Counted from the first letter of the stretch, positions 16,932-26,667 are shown. The stretch is DNA of 64,000 nt from Candidatus Desulfarcum epimagneticum (GCA_900659855.1 CAACVI010000002.1:1-64000); one strand, 5' to 3'. Translations and numbers: made by a program. Notes: generated from the letters alone by a model not told the origin.

Positions 16932-17552
16932 ATGGATGAGATGGATATCAAAATAGAAGACGGGAAGACCCCGAAAGACCCGGGACCGAAAGATTCCCCG
17001 GGGAAGGAAAAGGACCCGAAGGGCCTTGACCCCGCGAAAGACTCTGAAAAGAAAGAGGATGAAAAACCGGGGGATGAAGGCCCGAAAGACATGAAAAAAG
17101 ACGGGAACGACGCCTTTGATCGTCTTCAGCGGCTGTCCGCCGAATTTCAGAATTACAAAAAGCGGGCGGCCCGGGAAATGTCGGACTTCAAAAAGTTCGC
17201 CAACGAGGTCCTGCTCAAAGAGCTGCTCACGGTGGCGGACAACCTGGAGCGGGCTGTGGAGTCCATCCGGGACGAGAACGGCCCGGACAGCCCCGCGCTT
17301 GAGGGGGTGACCCTCACTTTGGACGCGCTGAAAAAAATCTTCAAGGATTTCCATGTCGTTGAGGTGAAATCTTTGGACGAGCCCTTTGATCCGGCCTTTC
17401 ACGAGGCCATGATGCGGGAGCTGAACAACGACTGCCCCGAAAACACGGTGATCAAAGAGATGCAGAAAGGGTACATGATTCATGACCGGCTGCTTCGGCC
17501 CGCCCTGGTGGTGGTGTCGTCGGCCTGCCGGGACGCTTCAAAAGACAAATAG
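16932..17552 (+). CDS. grpE: GrpE nucleotide exchange factor
   Basis: 206-residue DnaK co-chaperone that speeds ADP release. A charged low-complexity N terminus (about 1-60, rich in Lys, Asp, Pro) is followed by the coiled-coil dimerisation helix with FDRLQRLSAEFQNYKKRAAR, then LLKELLTVADNLERAVESI and the C-terminal beta domain with FDPAFHEAMMRE and MQKGYMIHDRLLRPALVVVS. It is followed after a hairpin by dnaK. No hrcA or dnaJ is adjacent. Confidence 0.95.
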   Translation: MDEMDIKIEDGKTPKDPGPKDSPGKEKDPKGLDPAKDSEKKEDEKPGDEGPKDMKKDGNDAFDRLQRLSAEFQNYKKRAAREMSDFKKFANEVLLKELLTVADNLERAVESIRDENGPDSPALEGVTLTLDALKKIFKDFHVVEVKSLDEPFDPAFHEAMMRELNNDCPENTVIKEMQKGYMIHDRLLRPALVVVSSACRDASKDK

Positions 17553-17553
17553 G

Positions 17554-17581
17554 ACGCCTTTTTGAATGAAAGGGCGTTTTG
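17554..17581 (+). terminator. Hairpin with T-tract between grpE and dnaK
   Basis: ACGCCTTTT (17554-17562) pairs with AAAGGGCGT (17569-17577) and is followed by four T residues. It probably attenuates or ends grpE transcripts. The remaining 160 bp before dnaK hold TTGACA (17579-17584) but no convincing -10 hexamer. Confidence 0.5.
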
Positions 17582-17739
17582 ACATCAATATTATTGTGAA
17601 ACGCTGTTTTAAAACCTTCGGGTCCGCGCTCAGACCGGATTGCCGGGAGTCGCGCCTGGATGAATCGCCCCGCCGAACTGAAATTTTTTCAAAGCGCCGG
17701 GGCGGACCGTTTTAAAACGGCTTCAGGGAGGAGAGCCAA

Positions 17740-19677
17740 ATGGGAAAGATAATAGGAATCGACCTGGGAACAACCAATTCGTGCGTGGCGGTTATTGAGG
17801 GCGGGGACTCCAAAGTGATCCCCAACCCGGAGGGGGGCCGCACCACCCCCTCCATCGTGGCCGTCTCAGACAGCGGGGAAAGACTGGTGGGTCAGATCGC
17901 CAAGCGTCAGGCCATCACCAACCCCGAAAACACGGTCTTTGGGGTCAAACGTCTCATCGGACGGAAATACGACTCCAAAGAGGTGCAAGGCGACATCAAA
18001 ATTTTGCCTTACAAGATTCAGAAGGCGGAAAACGGGGATGTGCGAATCGATCTGGGCGGCAAACTGAGCAGCCCGGCCGAGATTTCGTCTCACATCCTGG
18101 CCAATCTCAAGAAAACCGCCGAGGAATACCTCGGGGAGCCGGTCACCGACGCGGTGATCACCACCCCGGCTTATTTTAACGACAGCCAGCGCCAGGCCAC
18201 CAAGGACGCGGGAAAAATCGCGGGCCTCAATGTCATGAGGATCATCAACGAGCCCACCGCCGCCTCCCTGGCCTACGGTCTGGAAAAGAAGAGCGAGGAG
18301 AAAATCGTGGTGTTCGACCTGGGCGGCGGCACCTTTGACGTGTCCATCCTGGAAATCGGGGAGGGCGTGTTCGAGGTCAAGTCCACCAACGGCGACACCC
18401 ACCTGGGCGGGGAGGACTTTGACCTTCGCGTCATTGATTACCTGGCCGACGAGTTCATGAAAGACCAGGGGATCGACATCCGCGGCGATAAGATGGCCCT
18501 GCAAAGGCTCAAAGAGGCCGCCGAAAAGGCCAAGATGGAGCTGTCCACGTCCCTTGAGACGGATGTGAACCTGCCCTTTATCACGGCGGACGCGACCGGC
18601 CCCAAACACATGAACATTAAAATCACCCGGGCCAAGCTCGAGGCGCTCATCGCCGATCTCCTGGACAGCCTGGAGGCGCCTTGCCGAACCGCGCTCAAGG
18701 ACGCGGGCATGTCCCCGTCCGACATCAGCGAGGTGGTTCTGGTGGGCGGCATGACCCGGATGCCCGCCGTTCAGGCGCGCGTGAAAAAGATTTTCGGCAA
18801 AGAGCCTCATAAAGGCGTCAACCCCGACGAGGTCGTGGCCATGGGCGCGGCCATACAGGGAGGGGTGTTAAAGGGAGACGTGAAAGACATTCTCCTTCTG
18901 GATGTCACCCCCCTTTCTTTGGGCATTGAAACCCTGGGGGCGGTCATGACCCGGCTCATTGAGAAAAACACCACCATTCCCACCAAGAAAAGCCAGGTGT
19001 TTTCCACAGCGGCCGACAACCAGCCGGCGGTTTCCATCCATGTGCTCCAGGGCGAGCGGGAAATGGCCCTGGGCAACAAGACGCTGGGCCGGTTTGAGCT
19101 GGTGGGCATCCCCCCGGCTCCCCGGGGAACCCCCCAGATCGAGGTGACCTTCGACATTGACGCCAACGGCATCGTCAACGTTTCGGCCAAGGACATGGCC
19201 ACCGGCAAGGAGCAGTCCATCCAGATCACCGCCTCCTCGGGTCTGTCCCAGGAGGAGATCGACCGCCTGGTCAAGGACGCCGAGCTGCACGCCGAGGATG
19301 ACAAAAAGAAAAAGGAGCTGGTGGACGCGAAGAACAACGCCGACTCCCTGATTTACCAGACGGAAAAGTCCATCAAGGATCTGGGCGAAAAGGTGGACGC
19401 GGACACCCGGTCCAAGGCCGGCGCCGCCATCGAGGCCCTGAAAAAGGCCATGGAGGGCGAGGACGCCGACGAGATCAAACGCCTGTCCGAGGAGCTGACC
19501 CAGGTGTCCCATAAGCTGGCCGAGGCCGTCTATCAGCAGGCCGCCCAGGCGGGCGGGGACGCCGCCGGAGGCGACCCCGGCGCGGCCGGGGCGGCCGGCG
19601 CCCAGGCGTCGGAGCCCCCGGATGACGATGTGGTGGACGCGGATTTTGAAGAGGTTAAAAAGGACGACAAAAAATAA
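17740..19677 (+). CDS. dnaK: Chaperone DnaK (Hsp70)
   Basis: 645-residue Hsp70. The ATPase domain shows [13 protein letters not shown] (start), [56 protein letters not shown] and [14 protein letters not shown]. The substrate-binding domain begins after [13 protein letters not shown]. An Ala/Gly-rich linker precedes the acidic [18 protein letters not shown] tail typical of bacterial DnaK. Length is standard and GGAGGAG precedes the ATG. It pairs with grpE upstream; dnaJ is not next, lolA is. Confidence 0.98.
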   Translation: MGKIIGIDLGTTNSCVAVIEGGDSKVIPNPEGGRTTPSIVAVSDSGERLVGQIAKRQAITNPENTVFGVKRLIGRKYDSKEVQGDIKILPYKIQKAENGDVRIDLGGKLSSPAEISSHILANLKKTAEEYLGEPVTDAVITTPAYFNDSQRQATKDAGKIAGLNVMRIINEPTAASLAYGLEKKSEEKIVVFDLGGGTFDVSILEIGEGVFEVKSTNGDTHLGGEDFDLRVIDYLADEFMKDQGIDIRGDKMALQRLKEAAEKAKMELSTSLETDVNLPFITADATGPKHMNIKITRAKLEALIADLLDSLEAPCRTALKDAGMSPSDISEVVLVGGMTRMPAVQARVKKIFGKEPHKGVNPDEVVAMGAAIQGGVLKGDVKDILLLDVTPLSLGIETLGAVMTRLIEKNTTIPTKKSQVFSTAADNQPAVSIHVLQGEREMALGNKTLGRFELVGIPPAPRGTPQIEVTFDIDANGIVNVSAKDMATGKEQSIQITASSGLSQEEIDRLVKDAELHAEDDKKKKELVDAKNNADSLIYQTEKSIKDLGEKVDADTRSKAGAAIEALKKAMEGEDADEIKRLSEELTQVSHKLAEAVYQQAAQAGGDAAGGDPGAAGAAGAQASEPPDDDVVDADFEEVKKDDKK

Positions 19678-19749
19678 CGACGCCGCCGTCTGATCCATTT
19701 TGACGGCTGTGTCAATCAAATCCCGCGCGGGGGAGGCCATTGGCTTAAG

Positions 19750-20421
19750 ATGATGACGACACGCAGATTTTTCTTTTTTTTCGCGCTTGTTTTCCTGTTC
19801 TCAAGCCTTTCCATGGCCGCCCCCGGCGACCCCGGATCTCCGGACTCCCTTCACGCCGTGATTGAGAGGCTGGAGAAAAAGTACGCCGGGGCGAGTTTTT
19901 CGGCGGATTTTTTTCAGACTTCCGAGATCAAGGCCCTGGATATTCAGGACTCGGCCCGGGGAAGGGGATATTTCAAGGCCCCGGGAAAGATGCGGTGGGA
20001 GTACGACGAGCCTGAGAAACAGCTCATCGTGACGGACGGCAGGACCCTTTGGATATACCATCCAAAGGACCGCCAGGTCATGACGGGAAATTCCCCGACC
20101 TTTTTCGGGGAGGGAAAGGGCGGCAGTTTTCTCATGTTTATCAAGAGCATGCGGGAGCGCTTCGTCGTTTCCCAGGAAAAGGCCCCGTCTCCGGACGTGT
20201 TCGCCATCCGGCTGGAGCCGGTGAAAAAAGAGACCGACACGGCGTTCATTCGTCTTTTCATTTCAAAAGACAAACACGAGGTTTCTGAAATCATCACCCA
20301 AAACGTTTACGGGGATGAGACCTCCATTTCCATGCGAAACGTCCGGTTCGGCCGGACATTTGACGATTCCATGTTCACGTTTTCCATCCCGGACGGGGTG
20401 GATGTGGTGAGGCTGGACTGA
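19750..20421 (+). CDS. lolA: Outer-membrane lipoprotein carrier protein LolA
   Basis: 223-residue periplasmic lipoprotein chaperone that moves lipoproteins from the inner to the outer membrane. It has a signal peptide (residues 1-23, hydrophobic FFFFFALVFLFSSLSMAA), then the LolA pattern: FSADFFQTSEIKALDIQDSA, GYFKAPGKMRWEYDEPEKQL, TDGRTLWIYHPKDRQV and the final ...DDSMFTFSIPDGVDVV. It supports a diderm envelope. Confidence 0.88.
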   Translation: MMTTRRFFFFFALVFLFSSLSMAAPGDPGSPDSLHAVIERLEKKYAGASFSADFFQTSEIKALDIQDSARGRGYFKAPGKMRWEYDEPEKQLIVTDGRTLWIYHPKDRQVMTGNSPTFFGEGKGGSFLMFIKSMRERFVVSQEKAPSPDVFAIRLEPVKKETDTAFIRLFISKDKHEVSEIITQNVYGDETSISMRNVRFGRTFDDSMFTFSIPDGVDVVRLD

Positions 20422-20507
20422 TTCTTCCGGATGGGCCGTTTTGAATTCCGGCCGGCCGGTTTCAAGGGCTTAAAGTCCCGGGACATGGAGAAAGGGAGCG
20501 CGCGCCC

Positions 20508-21170
20508 ATGATTTCCCATATCCAGACATTTCTCGCCGGCCCGGCCCTTTGGTTTTCATTCGGGGTTTTTTTCATCGGCCTGGCCGCGCAAATCATCCGT
20601 TTTTTTGGGCTCAGCCGGAAAAAAGACCGGATTTTTTACAACCACATGAGCGCGCCCTGGGCGGCGAAATCCATCGTTCCCTGGCTTTTTCCCTTCGGAA
20701 CAGTCTCCCTTCGCGCCCAGCCTGTGTTTTCCGCGGCCCTTTTTCTTTTCCACGCCATTCTTTTGAGCGTTCCGCTTTTTCTTGACGCCCACAACGACAT
20801 GTGGGAAGAGGCGTTCGGTTTCGCCCCGGCCTCCATGCCCGACGCCTGGGCCGACGCCCTGACCGTCGTGATGGCGGCCTGCGGGATTTTTCTTCTGGCC
20901 CGGCGGGCCATCCGGCCCGAGGTCCGGGCGCTCACCGGCCCCGGCGAGGCGCTGATGATGGTCTTGACCCTGCTGCCCTTTGTCACCGGTTTTTTGGCCT
21001 TTCACCAGATTTTTTCCTACCCGGCCGTCATCATCGCCCACATGGCCGCCGGGGAAATTCTTTTGATCGCCATCCCGTTCACCCGGCTCAGCCACATGGT
21101 GTTTTTCTTTTTTTCACGGGCCTTCGTCGGGTTTGAAATGGGACATCGAAGGGGGGCCCGGGTATGGTGA
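20508..21170 (+). CDS. Membrane subunit of an electron-transfer complex (TmcC/DsrM/NarI-like)
   Basis: 220-residue integral membrane protein with about five or six hydrophobic segments (for example ALWFSFGVFFIGLAAQIIRF, MVLTLLPFVTGFLAF, IIAHMAAGEILLIAIPF, LSHMVFFFFSRAFVG). Paired His candidates in HMSAPW, HAILL, HQIF and HMAAG fit haem b ligation as in nitrate-reductase gamma/DsrM-type subunits. The last seven bases overlap a CCG-type iron-sulfur gene, a combination known from TmcBC, DsrMK and HdrDE. It probably exchanges electrons between the menaquinone pool or periplasmic cytochromes and the cytoplasmic partner. Confidence 0.75.
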   Translation: MISHIQTFLAGPALWFSFGVFFIGLAAQIIRFFGLSRKKDRIFYNHMSAPWAAKSIVPWLFPFGTVSLRAQPVFSAALFLFHAILLSVPLFLDAHNDMWEEAFGFAPASMPDAWADALTVVMAACGIFLLARRAIRPEVRALTGPGEALMMVLTLLPFVTGFLAFHQIFSYPAVIIAHMAAGEILLIAIPFTRLSHMVFFFFSRAFVGFEMGHRRGARVW

Positions 21171-22519
21171 CACACGACAAGGCGAAACAAGACTCCGGGC
21201 GCGGCGCGCCCGACCCTTCGGCGCTTCGGGCCATGCTCCGCGAATTCGACTCGTCCCGGGTCCGGATGTGGCTGGATATCTGCTCGGGATGCGGATTGTG
21301 CGCGGAGAGCTGTTTTTACTACCTGTCCGGAGACCGGGACCCCAAATTGAGCCCGGCTTACAAGGCCCGCTCCACGTTCGGGGAAATGGTGAGAAAAAAG
21401 GGAAAGGCGACCCGCGCCTTTATGGAGCGCTGCTATGAGACGGCGTTTTTCAAGTGCACCGGGTGCAAGCGCTGCTCCCAGTTCTGCCCGTTTGGAATCG
21501 ACATCGCCTCCATGATGTTTTTTGTCCGAAGCCTGTGCCACTCCCAGGGAATCCCGGAAAGCGGCCTGACCGTTCTTTCTGAAAATCACCGGAAAACCGG
21601 GAACCATTCGGGCATTTCCAAAGAGGAATTCATCGACACCTGCCAGTGGATCGAGGAGGAGACCCGGGACGAAATCCGGGGCGCCGAGCTTCCCATTGAC
21701 AAAGAAAACGCGCGCTATGTGTACACCTTAAATCCCCGGGAGATCGTCTTCCAGCCCCAGGAGGTGGGCCTGGCCGCCAAAATTCTCACCCTGGCCGGGG
21801 AGAGCTGGACCCTGCCTTCCCGGGGGTGGGACTGCACCAACCTGCCCATGTTCATGGGAGACCGGAAACTGGCCGGGGAGACGGTCCGGGAGGTGTATGA
21901 CGCGGCCCGGCGCCTGAAGGCCGAAAAAGTCCTTTTGACCGAGTGCGGCCACGCCTATCGGTCCCTGGTCTTTGAAGGCCCGTATCTGGCGGGATATCCC
22001 GACGGCAGGCCCCCGGTGGAGATCGTTCACTCGGTTCAGCTGTTTTATGAATACTTGAAAGACGGGCGAATCCGGATTGATCCGGCCAAAAGGTTCAAAG
22101 AGCCGGTCACCTACCAGGACCCCTGCGGGATTTCCAGGAACGGGGGGCTTTGGAAGACGGCGCGGAAAATCATCCCGTATCTGGCCGATGATTTTCGGGA
22201 AATGTCTCCTTCCAAAGATTACAACCACTGCTGCGGGGGCGGGGCCGGTCTGATCCCCATGGGCGCGTCCCACAAGGCCAAAAGAATGGCGTCCGGGCGT
22301 TTCAAGGCCGGGCAGATCAGAAAAACAGGGGCCGGAATCGTGATCACCTCCTGCCACAACTGCTTTGACCAGGTAAGCGATTTGAGCGAAGAATACGGGC
22401 TGGGGGTCAAAGCCTTTCTCTTTAAAGAGGCCCTGGACCACATGCTGCTCATCCCCGACGCGCTCAAGCCCCATGCCGGTCCGGCGGAAACCAGCCCGGG
22501 CGAAACCGGCGCGGCCTGA
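21164..22519 (+). CDS. Iron-sulfur subunit with two CCG domains (HdrD/TmcB/DsrK-like)
   Basis: 451 residues. Two N-terminal 4Fe-4S motifs are present: CSGCGLCAESCFYYLSGD (about residues 43-60) and CTGCKRCSQFCPFGID (about 98-113). Two Cys-rich CCG domains follow, the clearest ending in YQDPCGISRN and YNHCCGGGAGLIP, plus CHNCFDQ near the C terminus. This is the heterodisulfide-reductase HdrD architecture shared by TmcB and DsrK of sulfate reducers. It is translationally coupled (7-bp overlap) to the membrane subunit and probably catalyses thiol/disulfide-linked or cytochrome-linked electron transfer. The exact complex cannot be fixed, since no cytochrome or DsrJOP-like gene is nearby. Confidence 0.82.
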   Translation: MVTHDKAKQDSGRGAPDPSALRAMLREFDSSRVRMWLDICSGCGLCAESCFYYLSGDRDPKLSPAYKARSTFGEMVRKKGKATRAFMERCYETAFFKCTGCKRCSQFCPFGIDIASMMFFVRSLCHSQGIPESGLTVLSENHRKTGNHSGISKEEFIDTCQWIEEETRDEIRGAELPIDKENARYVYTLNPREIVFQPQEVGLAAKILTLAGESWTLPSRGWDCTNLPMFMGDRKLAGETVREVYDAARRLKAEKVLLTECGHAYRSLVFEGPYLAGYPDGRPPVEIVHSVQLFYEYLKDGRIRIDPAKRFKEPVTYQDPCGISRNGGLWKTARKIIPYLADDFREMSPSKDYNHCCGGGAGLIPMGASHKAKRMASGRFKAGQIRKTGAGIVITSCHNCFDQVSDLSEEYGLGVKAFLFKEALDHMLLIPDALKPHAGPAETSPGETGAA

Positions 22520-22536
22520 TCCGGAAAAAGACCCCA

Positions 22537-24477
22537 TTGGAAAAAACCCCGTCCCAAATAAAATCCGGTCGCTCCCAAAAAGGCGTTCTGCTCATATCGG
22601 CCCCCTGGCCCCTGTTTAATCGCCCGTCCATCCAGCTGGGGGTTTTAAAGGCCCATCTTCAAAAAAAGCGCCCCGACATGGACGTGTCGGCCCGGCATTG
22701 TTATCTCAAAATCGCCCGGGACATCGGCTATGAACGGTATGACGCCATATCCCGGAGCGCCTGGATGGCCGAGGCCGTTTACTCGGCCCTTTTGTTTCCC
22801 GGGCGCGCGGCCCGGGCCCAAAAAGTGTTTGAGCGCCGGGCGAAAAAGGCCGGGATTAAACCCGGGACGGATTTCCCGGCTCTTGTCCGGCGGGCCGGAC
22901 GCGCCGCCGATGAGCTGATCCGGGATATCGAGCCCGGCCGCTTCGCCCTGGCCGGTTTTTCCGTTTCCCTGTGCCAGCTCTCGGCCTCCCTTTACTTCAT
23001 CCGAAAAATCAAGAAAAGGTTTCCCGACCTTTGCGTGGCGGCGGGAGGGGCGTCTTTTTCCGGGATCGGGTCGCCGGATTTTTTCAGCGCCTTTCCGGAG
23101 ATTGATTTTGTCATCGCCGGTGAGGGGGAAATTCCCCTGGCGGCCTTGGCCGGCGCGCTGACCGGCCCGGGGGGCCTCGATGCGGCCGGGCGCCTGGAGG
23201 TCCCGGGGCTGTTTTCCCCCCGAACCCCGACCGGCGCGTTCGGCTCCCGAAGCCGGCTTCAGGACCCGGCGGATTTTCGCGCCCCGGATTATTCGGAGTA
23301 TTTCGACATGCTGGAGGGCTTTGAGGCCGGGAAAAAGTTTTTCCCCGTTCTTCCCCTGGAGATGTCCCGGGGATGCCCCCGGCGCGCCGCCGGAAAGACC
23401 CCGGGCTCAAAGGGGCGGGGGTGTTTTTTTTGCAATCTCAACCTCCAGTGGGAGGGATACCGGTCCAAGGCCCCGGGGGCGGTGGTTTCGGAAATCGACG
23501 CTTTGACCTCGCGTCACCGGCTTTTGTCCGTGGCCTTTGCCGACAATCTCATTCCTTTGGGAAAGGCCGAAAAGATTTTTTCCGGAATTGAGGGGCTGGG
23601 AAAGGACCTGGATATTTTTTGCGAAATCAGCGCGAACACATCGGAAAAGACCCTGGCCGCCATGGCCCGGGCCGGGGCGCGGCGGGTCCAGATCGGGATC
23701 GAGAGCTTAAGCTCCCGGCTTTTGACAAAAATGAACAAAAAAACCACGGCCATCCAAAACCTTCAGATCATGAGACGGTGCCGGGAGCTGGGCATTCAAA
23801 ATTCCGCCAATCTCATCACCTGTTTCCCGGGAAGCGATGAGCGGGATGTGGAGGAGACATTAAGGGCGCTGTCCTTCGCGGGGTCTTTTGAGCCCTTAAA
23901 GCCCGTCCGGTTCTGGCTGGGGCTCGGCGGCCATGTGTGGCAAAACCCCGGGGATTTCGGGATCCGGGCGGTTTTCCCCCATCCCCGCTGGCGGGAGCTG
24001 TTTCCCAAAGACATGGTCCGCCGGGGGAATTTCATTATCCAGGATTTCCGGGGAGACAAAACGCGCCAGGAAAAACTCTGGCGCCCGGTTTTGAAAAAGA
24101 TCGCCCAGTGGGAAAGGGAATACCGGGCCGTTTCCCGGGAAAATCCCGGCTCCCCCATTCTTTCCTATTTTGACGGCCGGGATTTTTTATTGATCAAACA
24201 AAAAAAACCGGGCGGCAAAACCGAGATCCACCGGCTGGAAAAAACCGCCCGGGACATTTATCTTTTCTGCGGCCGGGTCCGGCGATTTTCCCAAATCGCC
24301 CGGGCCTTTCCCGGCGTTTCACGAAAAAGCCTGGCCGCGTTTTTGAAATCCATGACGGAAAAAAAACTTATGTTTGAAGAACAAGACAAGCGCCTGAGCC
24401 TGGCGGTTCCGGGCTTTGGAAAACGGCGGAAAGGAACATGCCATGAACACGAAAGGCGACAAAACGGGCCGAAATGA
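22537..24477 (+). CDS. B12-binding-type radical SAM protein, RiPP-maturation C-methyltransferase-like
   Basis: 646 residues. The N-terminal 230 residues resemble a cobalamin-binding Rossmann domain (GVLLISAPWPLFNRPSIQLG, ALAGFSVSLCQLSASLYF, DFVIAGEGEIPLAALA). The radical SAM core starts at EMSRGC (Cys about 280) and continues GCFFCNLN (Cys about 296 and 299), giving Cys-x15-Cys-x2-Cys. Relatives in the RiPP C-methyltransferase group have about seven residues in the first gap, so there is a Lys/Gly-rich insertion here. QIGIESLSSRLLTKMNKKTT and ANLITCFPGSDERDVEE follow. TTG start. It overlaps map by 35 bp. No precursor peptide was recognised nearby. Confidence 0.75.
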   Translation: MEKTPSQIKSGRSQKGVLLISAPWPLFNRPSIQLGVLKAHLQKKRPDMDVSARHCYLKIARDIGYERYDAISRSAWMAEAVYSALLFPGRAARAQKVFERRAKKAGIKPGTDFPALVRRAGRAADELIRDIEPGRFALAGFSVSLCQLSASLYFIRKIKKRFPDLCVAAGGASFSGIGSPDFFSAFPEIDFVIAGEGEIPLAALAGALTGPGGLDAAGRLEVPGLFSPRTPTGAFGSRSRLQDPADFRAPDYSEYFDMLEGFEAGKKFFPVLPLEMSRGCPRRAAGKTPGSKGRGCFFCNLNLQWEGYRSKAPGAVVSEIDALTSRHRLLSVAFADNLIPLGKAEKIFSGIEGLGKDLDIFCEISANTSEKTLAAMARAGARRVQIGIESLSSRLLTKMNKKTTAIQNLQIMRRCRELGIQNSANLITCFPGSDERDVEETLRALSFAGSFEPLKPVRFWLGLGGHVWQNPGDFGIRAVFPHPRWRELFPKDMVRRGNFIIQDFRGDKTRQEKLWRPVLKKIAQWEREYRAVSRENPGSPILSYFDGRDFLLIKQKKPGGKTEIHRLEKTARDIYLFCGRVRRFSQIARAFPGVSRKSLAAFLKSMTEKKLMFEEQDKRLSLAVPGFGKRRKGTCHEHERRQNGPK

Positions 24478-25342
24478 TCCATGCCCGTGCGGAAGCGGTT
24501 TGAAATATAAAAAATGCTGTTTAAACGCCTCCGCCAAAACCCGGGCCCCCGGGGACGGCCGCAAGGAAACCCAAAGGAAAAAAGGGGGCGTTCGAATCAA
24601 GAGCGAAGCGCAAATCCAGGGCATTCGGGAGGCGGGCCGCCTGGTATCCCGGACCCTTGAGGAGGTGGAGGCCCTGATCCGGCCGGGCCTTGTGACCGAA
24701 GACATCAACACCCTGGTCCACGATTTCACGGTTCAAAACGGGGCGCGCCCGGCCCCGCTCAACTACCGGGGCTTTCCCAAAAGCGTGTGCGTGTCGGTCA
24801 ACGAGGTCATCTGCCACGGCATCCCCGGCAAGCGGGTCCTGAAAGAGGGAGATATCGTGAATGTGGATGTGACCTCGATTTTAAACGGCTATTACGCCGA
24901 CGCCAGCCGAACTTTTTTCGTGGGGGACTGCGGCCCCGACGCCCGGAAAATCGTGGATGTGGCCAGAAATTGTCTGAAAAAAGGAATCCAGGCCGCCATG
25001 CCGGGCGGGTTTGTCGGGGACATCGGCCACGCCATCCAGCGATACGCCGAGTCCAGGGGCTGCTCGGTGGTTCGGGAATACGTGGGCCACGGGGTGGGCC
25101 TGGAGTTTCACGAGGCGCCCCAGGTGCCCCATTACGGGAAAAAGGGCCGGGGAACCCCCCTGACGCCCGGCATCACGCTCACCATCGAGCCCATGATCAA
25201 CCTGGGGGGAAAGGCGCTTCATATCCTGGACGACCAGTGGACCGCCGTCACCTCGGATGGGTCCCTGTCCGCCCAGTTTGAGCAGACCCTGCTGATTACG
25301 GAAGAGGGGAATGAGGCTCTGACGCCTTTTGATCTGGATTGA
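24443..25342 (+). CDS. map: Methionine aminopeptidase type I with N-terminal SEC-C zinc motif
   Basis: 299 residues. A SEC-C zinc-binding motif GRNDPCPCGSGLKYKKCCLN opens the protein (about 8-27), followed by the M24 peptidase domain, which removes N-terminal Met from nascent proteins. Metal ligands are visible in VNVDVTSILNGYYADASRTF (Asp pair), GHGVGLEFHEAPQVPHYG (His), LTIEPMINLGG (Glu) and SAQFEQTLLIT (Glu). ATG 24443 with AAAGGA upstream is preferred to 24416. The SEC-C extension likely docks the enzyme on the ribosome. Confidence 0.93.
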   Translation: MNTKGDKTGRNDPCPCGSGLKYKKCCLNASAKTRAPGDGRKETQRKKGGVRIKSEAQIQGIREAGRLVSRTLEEVEALIRPGLVTEDINTLVHDFTVQNGARPAPLNYRGFPKSVCVSVNEVICHGIPGKRVLKEGDIVNVDVTSILNGYYADASRTFFVGDCGPDARKIVDVARNCLKKGIQAAMPGGFVGDIGHAIQRYAESRGCSVVREYVGHGVGLEFHEAPQVPHYGKKGRGTPLTPGITLTIEPMINLGGKALHILDDQWTAVTSDGSLSAQFEQTLLITEEGNEALTPFDLD

Positions 25343-25379
25343 GCCGGCCGGTTCGGTTTTAAACGGCGCTTTGAAGACA

Positions 25380-26324
25380 TTATTTTTCACGCGCGGGCCG
25401 GTAATAGGCCTCTTTGCCCCTGAATTCCCGGACCGCCCGCCGGGCCTCCACCAGGGGCTCTAAGTATTTGAGGACCTCCGAAATATGGGCGTTTAATCCG
25501 TCGGCCATGTCCGCGGCCGTGCAGGGCCGCCGGGCCAGCATGTTTAAAATATCGGGCCCCAGGTCCTTTCCGGCCCGGGCCCGGCCTTTTTCCCTGAAAG
25601 AGGCGATGATCTCGGCCCCCTCTCCCAGGATTTTTCGAAAATCCTCCAAAGACTTTTGGGACGCCTTTTTCGCAAACGCCTCGGCCGGGGGACGCGCCGC
25701 GGTGTTGATGTGAATTTTGTCGGGCCGGATTCGCCGGATGTGGGGCCGGAATTTTTCCGCGTCCGCCGGCGTGTCGTTGATCCCTTCGAGAACAAAGATC
25801 TCCAGCCAGATCCGCCCCTTATACTCCTTTCTGAAATCTGAAAGGCCGCCCAGGACGGCCTCGAAATCCAGCGCCGGGTGGGGCCGGTTGATCTCTTTAA
25901 AGACGCCGGGGGAATGGGCGTCCAGGGACGGCGCCGTCACATCCGCCTCCATGAGGGACTGTCGAACCGCCTTGTCCGACAGCATGGACCCGTTGGTCAG
26001 AACCACCAGGGGAATGTCCGTCATTTTCTTGATCCCGCGGATCAAAGCGCCGATCTCGCTGTTGAGCGTGGGCTCCCCGGACCCGGCGATGGTGATGACA
26101 TCGGCGGCCGCGCCCTCTTTCAGTTTTTTTGAAAGCTGCGAAAGAATCTCGTCCGCCGCGATATAGGGCCTTTTTTCCAGAATGGGTTTTCCCCGGCTTC
26201 CCAGCTGGCAGTACACGCAGTCGTAGGAGCACACCTTGAAGGGAACGACATCCACCCCCAATGACCGCCCCAGCCGCCTGGAGGGAACCGGGCCGTAAAT
26301 ATGGGTTTTTGTTTTTTTGTCCAT
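25380..26324 (-). CDS. Radical SAM protein (COG0731/Tyw1-like family)
   Basis: 314-residue radical SAM enzyme with the cluster motif CSYDCVYCQLG (CxxxCxxC, about 32-42), the glycine-rich ITIAGSGEPTLNSEIG segment and LEIFVLEGINDTP. The opening IYGPVPSRRLGRSLGVD is typical of the archaeal/anaerobe family often annotated Fe-S oxidoreductase, related in fold to the wyosine enzyme Tyw1. The C-terminal 70 residues look like a small winged-helix (DMADGLNAHISEVLKYLEPL). Substrate unknown. It converges on map and stands upstream of the palindromic repeat and CRISPR island. Confidence 0.85.
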   Translation of the reverse strand: MDKKTKTHIYGPVPSRRLGRSLGVDVVPFKVCSYDCVYCQLGSRGKPILEKRPYIAADEILSQLSKKLKEGAAADVITIAGSGEPTLNSEIGALIRGIKKMTDIPLVVLTNGSMLSDKAVRQSLMEADVTAPSLDAHSPGVFKEINRPHPALDFEAVLGGLSDFRKEYKGRIWLEIFVLEGINDTPADAEKFRPHIRRIRPDKIHINTAARPPAEAFAKKASQKSLEDFRKILGEGAEIIASFREKGRARAGKDLGPDILNMLARRPCTAADMADGLNAHISEVLKYLEPLVEARRAVREFRGKEAYYRPAREK

Positions 26325-26365
26325 ATATTTGTTGTCTCCGAATGCTTTGTCCAGATGAAATGTTT

Positions 26366-26485
26366 GATGGCGTCGTAAAAAAAATGCGTCGCAGCGCTTA
26401 TTTTTAATCGAGGCATACTACATGTATTGCCTCAATTAAAAATAACCACTACGCCTTGTATATCGCATTTTTTGACTTAGCCATC
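26366..26485. repeat. Dispersed palindromic repeat, copy 2
   Basis: GATGGCGTCGTAAAAAAAAT leads into an arm ending TTATTTTTAATCGAGGCA. After a short loop the mirror arm TGCCTCAATTAAAAATAA continues to ATTTTTTGACTTAGCCATC. The whole element can fold into one long stem. Its core matches the copy at the start of the window. The rest of the gap up to 26667 holds a short GC hairpin (CAGGGGCAGGCCCCTG, about 26624-26639) and no gene. Confidence 0.75.
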
Positions 26486-26667
26486 CCAATCTTTTTTACG
26501 AGTTTATCATGTTTGAAACCCGGCCCATATTAGGCCCATCCCATGACACGGTCAAGTAAAAAGCATGGGGCCGGAATCTGATCCGGGAAATATGCCCATG
26601 CCTGATTTCCCGGCACGCCCGCAGGGGCAGGCCCCTGTGCCTGCCCTCACGTCTACCCGCGCGTATA

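Noticed and set aside
17582-17739. CIRCE or classical heat-shock operator before dnaK
   Set aside because: No TTAGCACTC-type inverted repeat was found in the gap.
17866-18810. 314-residue minus-strand frame
   Set aside because: Antisense shadow of dnaK.
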